NCBI GenBank assembly: GCA_024742935.1 | Contig: JANSXN010000016.1 | Coordinates: forward strand, 1-46,703 | DNA length: 46,703 bases | Origin: Flavobacteriaceae bacterium | GTDB taxonomy: Bacteria > Bacteroidota > Bacteroidia > Flavobacteriales > Flavobacteriaceae | Direction of reading: 5' to 3' | Shown: positions 40,583 to 46,703 of the stretch, one piece after another | How the letters are laid out: each line of letters starts with the position of its first letter | Numbering within the stretch: the stretch's first letter is position 1 | Made by a program: the position numbers and the translations under genes | The notes under the pieces: generated by a model | What the model was told of the DNA's origin: nothing | The model's database searches: none | The model's input: only the letters and a program-made list of their open reading frames with translations

Positions 40583-43500
40583 ATGAAATACCATTTCAAC
40601 GACATAGAAGCCAAATGGCGCAAATACTGGGAAGAAAACCAAACGTTTAAAGCCGAAAACCAAAGCGATAAGCCAAAATACTACGTTTTGGATATGTTCC
40701 CATATCCGTCCGGTGCGGGACTTCACGTGGGGCACCCGCTGGGCTATATTGCCAGTGATATTTATGCGCGTTACAAACGCCATAAAGGTTTCAATGTCTT
40801 GCACCCCATGGGCTATGACTCGTTTGGCCTTCCGGCGGAACAGTATGCCATTCAAACCGGGCAGCATCCTGCGATTACTACCGAAACCAATATCAATCGC
40901 TACCGCGAGCAGCTGGATCGCATTGGCTTTTCCTTTGACTGGAGCCGCGAAGTGCGCACTTCAAACCCAGATTATTACAAATGGACCCAGTGGATTTTTA
41001 CCGAATTGTTTCACTCCTGGTACAACAAAGACTCTGATAAAGCCGAACCCATAGAGAGCCTCATCACCCGTTTCACCAATGAAGGCAACGAAGGGGTCAA
41101 CGCCGTTTGTGATGAAAACATCGTCCCTTTTACTGCTGAAATGTGGAACGCCTATGACGAAGTGCAACAGCAAAAAAAACTTTTACAATACCGACTCACT
41201 TACTTAGCAGAAACCGAAGTCAACTGGTGTCCCGCACTGGGAACGGTTTTAGCAAACGACGAAATCGTAAACGGTGTCTCTGAACGTGGTGGGCATCCCG
41301 TGGTACGCAAAAAAATGAAACAATGGAGCATGCGCATCACGGCCTATGCACAACGCCTCCTCGACGGACTCAACCAAATTGACTGGCCGCAGCCTTTGAA
41401 GGATTCACAGACGAATTGGATTGGGAGATCGCAGGGAGCTGCGGTTTCATTCAAGGTTCAAAGTTCAAGGTTCAAGGTTGATGTGTTTACTACAAGGCCC
41501 GACACTATTTTTGGCGCGAGTTTTATGACGCTTGCGCCGGAGCACGAACTCGTTGAAAAAATCACCACTCCTGAACAAAAAGAAGCGGTAGAAGCTTATA
41601 TTGAGCAGACTGCAAAGCGCAGTGAACGCGAGCGTATGGCAGATGTGAAGACCATCTCGGGTGTGTTTACCGGAGCCTATGCTGAGCATCCGTTTTCTAA
41701 AGAGCCCATTCCCATCTGGATTGGCGATTATGTATTGGCGAGCTATGGCACCGGAGCCGTGATGGCCGTGCCTTGTGGCGATGAGCGTGATTATGCTTTC
41801 GCGAAACATTTTAATATACCCATCCCCAATATTTTTGACCAGGACATTTCTGAAAATGCGTTTACCGAAAAGGAAGGGTTTACAATCGTCAACTCCGATT
41901 TCCTGAATGGATTGGGTTATAAAGAAGCTATTAAAAAAGCGATAGAAGAACTGGAAAAAATAGGGCAAGGCACCGGAAAAATCAACTACCGTTTACGAGA
42001 TGCTGTCTTTAGTCGTCAACGTTACTGGGGCGAACCGTTTCCGGTCTATTATGTCAATGGTTTACCCAAAACCATCGACCCTGAGCACCTCCCCGTTCAA
42101 TTGCCCGAAGTGGAAAAATACCTCCCCACCGAGGACGGTCAACCTCCTTTAGGCCGCGCTGATGTCTGGGCTTGGGATGCTGAAAAGTGTACCGTGGTGA
42201 GTAATGAGTTGGTTGATAATAAAAACATATTTCCTCTTGAATTGAATACCATGCCCGGTTGGGCAGGAAGCAGTTGGTATCTTTTCAGATATATGGATGC
42301 CAACAACAATGAAGAATTTGCAAGCCCAGACGCATTGGATTACTGGCAAAATGTCGATTTATACATAGGCGGAAGCGAGCACGCCACAGGGCATTTGTTG
42401 TACTCCCGCTTCTGGACCAAGTTTCTTTATGACCGCGGTTTCTTAAAAGTGGACGAACCGTTTAAGAAATTGATTAATCAGGGGATGATTTTGGGGGAGA
42501 GTGCGTTTGTTTATAGGATGGATTACAGATTAGCTTTAAGTTGGAATCCAGATTCTAAAGAAAATAATGAGAAAAAATATAAACAGAATACATTTTTTAT
42601 CTCAAAAAACTTAGTTGAAGACTATCAAAAAATAAATGGAGAGGATTTTTTTAATGAATATAAAGATTCAATATTAAGTCCATTTAAGGATGTTTTAATT
42701 AAAAATGATAACGATGTATTAAGGATTTCATTTAATTTGATTGGTTATACTCCAATTCATACCGATGTTTCTTTAGTAGACATTTCAAACAAGTTAGACA
42801 TAGAAGCCTTTAGAGACTGGCGCGAAGAATACAAAAACGCCATTTTTATCTTAGACAATGGTGAAATTTACGACCCAAATTCCCCCTCCTTGGGAGGGGG
42901 TCGGGGGGAGGACTTTACCGTCTCCCGCGAAGTCGAAAAAATGTCCAAGTCCAAGTACAACGTCGTCAATCCCGATGACATTTGCGACCAGTATGGTGCA
43001 GATACCTTACGGATGTATGAAATGTTCCTCGGGCCGTTGGAGCAGGCCAAACCCTGGAATATGGCGGGTATCACAGGCGTACACAGTTTTTTAAAGAAAT
43101 TCTGGAAACTCTATTGCGATGACAACGGGCTTGTGGTGACTGACACTCCTGCTTCCAAAGACAGCTTAAAAACTTTACACAAAACCATCAAAAAAGTAGC
43201 CGAAGACATTGAGAATTTCAGCTTTAATACCTCGGTATCTACGTTTATGATTGCAGTAAATGAATTGACGGCTCAAAAATGTAATTCACGTGAAGTCTTG
43301 GAGCCGCTACTAGTTTTGATTTCGCCTTATGCGCCGCATATCGCAGAGGAATTGTGGGACAAATTGGGACAAACTAACAGTATTTCAACAGCGCCATTCC
43401 CGGAGTTTGATGCTTCTCATTTGGTGGAAAGCAGCAAGGAATACCCCATATCGTTCAACGGTAAAATGCGTTTTACCTTAGAACTCCCATTGGATTTATC

Positions 43501-43618
43501 CAAAGAGGAAATTGAAAAAGAAGTAATGGCTCATGAAAAAACCCAACACTATCTGGAAGGTCGCGCACCCAAAAAGGTGATAATCATTCCCGGGAAAATC
43601 GTGAATATTGTGGGATAA
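40583..43618 (+). CDS. leuS: leucyl-tRNA synthetase, with extra insertions
   Basis: 1011 aa; relatives are usually nearer 920-950. Charges tRNA-Leu. Seen: HVGH signature (48-51, PYPSGAGLHVGHPLGY), CP1 editing domain (TTRPDTIFGASF; YGTGAVMAVPCGDERDYAFA), SEHATGHLLYSRFW, KMSKS (786-790) and a normal C-terminus ending KIVNIVG. Oddities: residues 290-299 (FKVQSSRFKV) are encoded by a 7-base tandem repeat; residues about 645-740 are AT-rich, with extra blocks around NTFFISKNL and before TPIHTDVSL; residues 767-776 (SPSLGGGRGE) come from a G-rich hairpin element. All stay in frame and the catalytic motifs are intact, so the protein is probably functional. Confidence 0.95.
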   Translation: MKYHFNDIEAKWRKYWEENQTFKAENQSDKPKYYVLDMFPYPSGAGLHVGHPLGYIASDIYARYKRHKGFNVLHPMGYDSFGLPAEQYAIQTGQHPAITTETNINRYREQLDRIGFSFDWSREVRTSNPDYYKWTQWIFTELFHSWYNKDSDKAEPIESLITRFTNEGNEGVNAVCDENIVPFTAEMWNAYDEVQQQKKLLQYRLTYLAETEVNWCPALGTVLANDEIVNGVSERGGHPVVRKKMKQWSMRITAYAQRLLDGLNQIDWPQPLKDSQTNWIGRSQGAAVSFKVQSSRFKVDVFTTRPDTIFGASFMTLAPEHELVEKITTPEQKEAVEAYIEQTAKRSERERMADVKTISGVFTGAYAEHPFSKEPIPIWIGDYVLASYGTGAVMAVPCGDERDYAFAKHFNIPIPNIFDQDISENAFTEKEGFTIVNSDFLNGLGYKEAIKKAIEELEKIGQGTGKINYRLRDAVFSRQRYWGEPFPVYYVNGLPKTIDPEHLPVQLPEVEKYLPTEDGQPPLGRADVWAWDAEKCTVVSNELVDNKNIFPLELNTMPGWAGSSWYLFRYMDANNNEEFASPDALDYWQNVDLYIGGSEHATGHLLYSRFWTKFLYDRGFLKVDEPFKKLINQGMILGESAFVYRMDYRLALSWNPDSKENNEKKYKQNTFFISKNLVEDYQKINGEDFFNEYKDSILSPFKDVLIKNDNDVLRISFNLIGYTPIHTDVSLVDISNKLDIEAFRDWREEYKNAIFILDNGEIYDPNSPSLGGGRGEDFTVSREVEKMSKSKYNVVNPDDICDQYGADTLRMYEMFLGPLEQAKPWNMAGITGVHSFLKKFWKLYCDDNGLVVTDTPASKDSLKTLHKTIKKVAEDIENFSFNTSVSTFMIAVNELTAQKCNSREVLEPLLVLISPYAPHIAEELWDKLGQTNSISTAPFPEFDASHLVESSKEYPISFNGKMRFTLELPLDLSKEEIEKEVMAHEKTQHYLEGRAPKKVIIIPGKIVNIVG
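41450..41477. repeat. 7-bp tandem repeat inside leuS
   Basis: TTCAAGG, TTCAAAG, TTCAAGG, TTCAAGG. Related to the intergenic CTTGAAA array before yraN (both are period-7 and share TTCAAG/CTTGAA). Encodes a surface hairpin at the start of the editing domain. Confidence 0.8.
42881..42911. repeat. G-rich hairpin element inserted in leuS
   Basis: CCCCCTCC (42882-42889) pairs with GGAGGGGG (42893-42900) and is followed by TCGGGGGGAGG. Base composition is quite unlike the surrounding gene. It is read in frame as SPSLGGGRGE immediately before the KMSKS loop region. It resembles C/G-rich dispersed repeats that I recall from flavobacterial spacers. Confidence 0.75.
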
Positions 43619-43690
43619 GACGAAATGACAGAAGAAAAAATCGGCAAGATTTTTGGTATAGTTGAAATAAAAATTTAAAGAAAAACAAAA

Positions 43691-44377
43691 ATGATAGGAT
43701 ATTATATTTTAGCCGGGCTCATCTTTTTAGTGAGTATGTATGTAAGCAATCGCTTAAAGAGCAAGTTTAAAAAATACTCACAAGTCCATTTGCAAAATGG
43801 GATGAGCGGTAAGGAAATCGCAGAAAAAATGCTGGCAGATCACGGCATTCGTGATGTACAAGTTATTTCCACACCGGGAATGCTTACTGACCATTACAAC
43901 CCGATGAAAAAAACTGTTAACCTGAGTGAAGGAGTTTATATGCAACGCAATGCTGCAGCTGCAGCTGTGGCCGCTCACGAAGTGGGTCATGCTGTACAGC
44001 ACGCAAAGGCATACTCGTGGTTGGATATGCGTTCCAAACTCGTTCCCGTGGTAAGCGTGGCTTCTCAATATTCACAATGGGTGATTTTGGGAGGTTTGGT
44101 TTTAGCTGCCGGAACGGCTTTTGGGAACACCCTCTTGCTGGTGGGAATTATTATGTATGGACTGGGGACTCTTTTTAGTTTTATTACACTTCCAGTGGAA
44201 TATGATGCAAGTAATCGTGCACTGGCGTGGATGACCAATAAAAATATGTTGACTCCACAGGAACACGCCGGAGCTAAAGATTCATTGAAATGGGCAGCCC
44301 GAACCTATGTGGTTGCTGCTGTTGGTTCGCTGGCAACCTTACTGTACTTTATTATGATTTATATGGGAAGAAGGTAG
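43691..44377 (+). CDS. zinc-dependent membrane protease, YugP/Zn_protease_2 family
   Basis: 228 aa, normal length. Seen: N-terminal TM (about 3-18), NGMSGKEIAEKMLADHGI, DHYNPMKKTVNLSEGVY, the zinc site HEVGH (96-100, in AVAAHEVGHAVQH), membrane helices at about 130-165 and 205-224, and LPVEYDASNRALAWM carrying the third-ligand Glu. Probably an inner-membrane peptidase in protein quality control; substrates unknown. Single gene with its own terminator. Confidence 0.92.
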   Translation: MIGYYILAGLIFLVSMYVSNRLKSKFKKYSQVHLQNGMSGKEIAEKMLADHGIRDVQVISTPGMLTDHYNPMKKTVNLSEGVYMQRNAAAAAVAAHEVGHAVQHAKAYSWLDMRSKLVPVVSVASQYSQWVILGGLVLAAGTAFGNTLLLVGIIMYGLGTLFSFITLPVEYDASNRALAWMTNKNMLTPQEHAGAKDSLKWAARTYVVAAVGSLATLLYFIMIYMGRR

Positions 44378-44392
44378 ATTGAAGTGTTTTTC

Positions 44393-44436
44393 AATAAATA
44401 AGCATCAAAACAATTGAGTTTTGGTGCTTATTTATT
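44393..44436. terminator. strong bidirectional terminator
   Basis: AATAAATAAGCATCAAAAC (44393-44411), loop AATTGA, and a 19-base right arm (44418-44436) pairing throughout with one G-T. Serves the zinc protease gene and the facing hydrolase gene. Confidence 0.92.
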
Positions 44437-45115
44437 TTATAAAGTTTTTGATTTCAGTGGCTAAAAGAGAAACCGGCACTTTTTCGACGGGGTGTTGTAC
44501 TTCGGGTAGAATCATACATTCTGAATTAGGAAGTCCATTTGCAACCTGAGCGGTTTCTTCAATTGTAACCATTTTGTCATCTTGGCCTATAAGCAGTTTG
44601 ACAGGTGTGTGTATGTTTTGGAAATCTGTGTCTGAAAGTGGTTGTTTATTTCACAAATCGAGCATCATTTGGGATGTTCTTTTTAAGACTGTTTCCCAGG
44701 ACTGGGGGTGATGGCGTTGTTGTAACGCTTTCGCGAAAGCGGGAATTTTCTCCTTAATTATCCCGGGATTGAGCATCTTGGTTTCCTTTTGGGAAATTTC
44801 AGGCGACCATTCAAATTTAGTTGCCAACGTAACAATCTTTTCAACCCGTTCAGCATGTTTTGAGGCGAAGTATAAGGCAACATAGCCTCCCATACTATAC
44901 CCAAAAATTGAAGCGGTTTCAATTTTCATTGTATTGAGATAATTCAATACCTCATCTGCAAAATTCTCAATAGAAAACGCACTGTCAAAATCACATCCAC
45001 CGTGACCACTAAAATTTAAGTTGTGAATTTCATAGTGATTTCTCAAATCCTCAGCAAGTGGTGACAACTGATCCTTTGCCCCGATGGCACCGTGCAATAA
45101 TAAAAGTGTCTTCAA
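44432..45115 (-). pseudogene. alpha/beta hydrolase broken by an in-frame TGA
   Basis: Starts at ATG 45115 with LLLLHGAIGAKDQLSPLAED, oxyanion and nucleophile motif FGYSMGGY (Ser74), and reaches TGA (44653-44651) after 154 codons. The same frame then continues for 72 more codons to TAA at 44434-44432: NKQPLSDTDFQNIHTPVKLL, then IGQDDKMVTIEE with the catalytic Asp (179/180) and EVQHPVEKV with the catalytic His (208). A GGA-to-TGA change would explain it. The truncated product lacks Asp and His and should be inactive. Four bases downstream of the saccharopine dehydrogenase frame's partner promoter side, it precedes none; it lies upstream of that gene on the same strand order with 3 bases between (45115/45119). 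Confidence 0.88.
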
Positions 45116-45118
45116 ATT

Positions 45119-46489
45119 TTATCCGTAAATATTATCAGGGTTATACCCCAGATATTCCATTTCATATTCTTTAAAAATGATACCGTGCTCTTCAAGTTCT
45201 TTTAAAATGGGTTCATAGACTTCTTTTGCAATGGGTAGTTGTACTCCGGGTTTGGTGATTTCACCATTTAATATTTTTAGTGTGGCAATGGCAACAGGTA
45301 GTCCCACTGTTTTTGCCATTGCAGTAAAAGTCTGGTCATCTCCTTTAATGATCATATTTGAATCAATTTGATGTTTTTTCCCGTTGAGCTCATAACCAAA
45401 TTTGTGGTACATCACAATCATGTCTTTATCTTCAGGCTCCAGCATCCACTTGTCCATCAGGATTTTTTGAAGACATTCTGCGGGAGTGGCATTTTTAATT
45501 CCAATTTTTTTATTGGGATTAAAAATATCCAATTCAACTAGTTTGTCCCACATCACATCATCCTGGTCTATTTTAAGATTGTGTCTCAATTTGAGCTCCA
45601 CAACATCTGTGGGCGAATAGGGTAAAAAGTGATTAACAAAATCACGATAACTTAAATTTTCAGTATTCTGAAGTCTGTATGAATCATCTGTCATGCCTAA
45701 TTGAACAAACATATTCCAGGCTTTGCTGAATCCCACACGACGAATGGTTCCTCTGTAAAGCGTTAAAATATCTTCCAAGCCATAAATTTCCCGGTACTTA
45801 AGCGAGTTTCTGTTGGCATAGCCCTCAAAACGGCCATAACCGTTGATATCAAGAAATTCGGTTCTTCTGAAAAGCCTGTGGTATGGAATGTATTTGTATT
45901 TTCCTTCCTGTATAAATTCTGCTGCACCACCTTGTCCTGCTAAAACTACATTTCGTGGGTTCCAGGTGAATTTGTAATTCCAAAGGTTGGTGTCACTTTC
46001 AGGTGCAACTAGCCCGCCACAAAAGGATTCAAATAGCAACATTTTACCACCTTTTTCGCGAATGCGATCTATAACTTGCATGGCGCTCATGTGGTCGATT
46101 CCGGGATCGAGACCAATCTCATTCATAAAAACCAGTTCTTTTGATTTTACCTTGGTGTCAAGACTGAGCATTTCGTCGCTAATGTAGGAGGCCGTGACCA
46201 TATTTTTTCCAAATTCAAGACAGTCTTTAGCGACTTCATAATGATAGCGTGCAGGCAGCATTGATATGACAATATCAGCTCCATAAACAGCTTCTTTTCT
46301 TTGTTTTTCATTGAAAACATCAAGAACAACAGTGCGCGCATTGGGATGTTTGCCTATCAAACTTGTTGCCGCTTTGATGTCAACATCGCCAATGGTTAAA
46401 AACAAATCCTCTGCATCAGACTTGTCCAATAAATATTTGATTAAACTGCTTGCCGATCTTCCTGCGCCAATTATTAAGATATTCCTCAT
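45119..46489 (-). CDS. saccharopine dehydrogenase family enzyme
   Basis: 456 aa. Seen: N-terminal NAD(P)-binding Rossmann motif ILIIGAGRSASSLIKYLLDK, VLDVFNEKQRKEAVYGADIV, the family core SYISDEMLSLD, EIGLDPGIDHMSAMQVID, FCGGLVAPESDTNLWNYKF, and a C-terminal domain to 456. Family members act in lysine metabolism (saccharopine or lysine dehydrogenases) or related reductions; which one cannot be told. It is transcribed before the broken hydrolase on the reverse strand (stop 45119, hydrolase ATG 45115), so the two form an operon. Confidence 0.88.
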   Translation of the reverse strand: MRNILIIGAGRSASSLIKYLLDKSDAEDLFLTIGDVDIKAATSLIGKHPNARTVVLDVFNEKQRKEAVYGADIVISMLPARYHYEVAKDCLEFGKNMVTASYISDEMLSLDTKVKSKELVFMNEIGLDPGIDHMSAMQVIDRIREKGGKMLLFESFCGGLVAPESDTNLWNYKFTWNPRNVVLAGQGGAAEFIQEGKYKYIPYHRLFRRTEFLDINGYGRFEGYANRNSLKYREIYGLEDILTLYRGTIRRVGFSKAWNMFVQLGMTDDSYRLQNTENLSYRDFVNHFLPYSPTDVVELKLRHNLKIDQDDVMWDKLVELDIFNPNKKIGIKNATPAECLQKILMDKWMLEPEDKDMIVMYHKFGYELNGKKHQIDSNMIIKGDDQTFTAMAKTVGLPVAIATLKILNGEITKPGVQLPIAKEVYEPILKELEEHGIIFKEYEMEYLGYNPDNIYG

Positions 46490-46565
46490 TCTAATTTTGT
46501 AAATTTGAGACTTGAATTATTAGGTTACGAATGTAGTAAATTGTTCACGTTTCAAAAAAGGAAGT

Positions 46566-46700
46566 ATGTATAAAAATATGGTTATTTCAGGAGCGGTGGT
46601 TGCAAAGTTTTCAGTAGTATTAGGAGCTTTTGTTGCACATACATTAAAATCAAAGATAACTACTGTTTCTATGGATACTTTTGAAGGGGGGGAGAGGTAA
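46566..46700 (+). pseudogene. start of a DUF423 membrane protein, damaged near the window edge
   Basis: 44 codons then TAA at 46698, three bases before the window ends. Seen: MVISGAVVAKFSVVLGAFVA, AHTLKSKI, MDTFEGG, which follow the N-terminal pattern of DUF423 proteins (GAFGAHALK ... TFETGVRYQ). Expected continuation after FEGG is V-R-Y-Q, whereas the sequence gives E-R-stop after a run of seven G. Either the gene is decaying or the terminal bases of the contig contain errors. Divergent from the saccharopine dehydrogenase family gene. Confidence 0.55.
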
Positions 46701-46703
46701 CAA

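Noticed and set aside
43625-43678. 17-codon frame between leuS and the zinc protease
   Set aside because: Too short and without recognisable features; likely chance in the spacer.
33823-44653. Stop-codon reassignment or selenocysteine insertion to explain in-frame TAG and TGA
   Set aside because: The two stops are different codons, TGA, TAG and TAA all end other genes normally, the hydrolase family does not use selenocysteine at this site, and no insertion hairpin was recognised after the TGA.

Overview
The window looks like a chromosomal contig from a member of the Bacteroidota, most likely a marine-type Flavobacteriaceae. Four things point there: the DNA is AT-rich; the best promoters have the Bacteroidota form TTTG-N17-19-TAnnTTTG instead of TTGACA/TATAAT; ribosome binding sites are weak; and family-typical genes are present (T9SS sorting-domain protein, DUF3098 next to uppP, DUF4407, patatin-BamA fusion, long LeuRS). 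The right edge falls in a damaged gene start and the left edge inside hppD, so both ends may be contig ends.

Layout. 1-2.2 kb: tyrosine catabolism genes hmgA-hppD. 2.4-7.0 kb: a small secreted glycine-rich protein between two copies of a 39-bp repeat, then a patatin/BamA protein translationally coupled to uvrC. 7.1-12.2 kb: YraN, DUF4407, a BlaI/M56 (BlaR-like) sensor pair with recognisable operators on its promoter, an XRE membrane regulator and a PhnA-like protein. 12.2-16.3 kb: M20 dipeptidase, tRNA-Leu(UAG), then ftsX - [four-helix-bundle gene bounded by inverted repeats] - DUF3098 - uppP. 16.4-17.0 kb: two small genes.

17.27-24.80 kb is the accessory highlight: a compact unit with an XRE regulator, hsdR, hsdS, a PrrC-type anticodon nuclease gene and hsdM, all on one strand and nearly overlapping. 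PrrC is held silent by the type I restriction complex in the E. coli paradigm and cleaves tRNA-Lys when a phage disables restriction, so this is a two-layer phage defence. The unit is bounded by GTTGTGC on the left and its exact complement GCACAAC on the right. The right copy begins a 131-bp, attC-like imperfect hairpin ending in GTTA. Each end also carries a copy of a hairpin-forming repeat with GCCAACGC motifs. This is compatible with an integron-cassette-like mobile unit, although no integrase is present.

24.8-29.4 kb: a two-lobed retropepsin-like lipoprotein, an unusually long PLP enzyme of the Cys/Met family, and an XRE/membrane-protein module with two near-identical 18-bp operators. 29.4-33.4 kb: a three-glycosyltransferase operon with a YwqK-like gene. 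33.6-36.0 kb: an outer-membrane-type protein broken by an in-frame TAG, a two-domain fasciclin lipoprotein and DUF2784. 36.2-40.5 kb: a flavoprotein, a PLP decarboxylase and a T9SS-exported beta-helix protein. 40.6-43.6 kb: leuS carrying two repeat-derived stretches and AT-rich inserts. 43.7-46.7 kb: a zinc membrane protease, an alpha/beta hydrolase broken by an in-frame TGA, a saccharopine dehydrogenase family enzyme and a broken DUF423 start.

No CRISPR array, IS transposase, integrase, phage gene or rRNA was found. All family assignments are by recognition of motifs; no database search was run.
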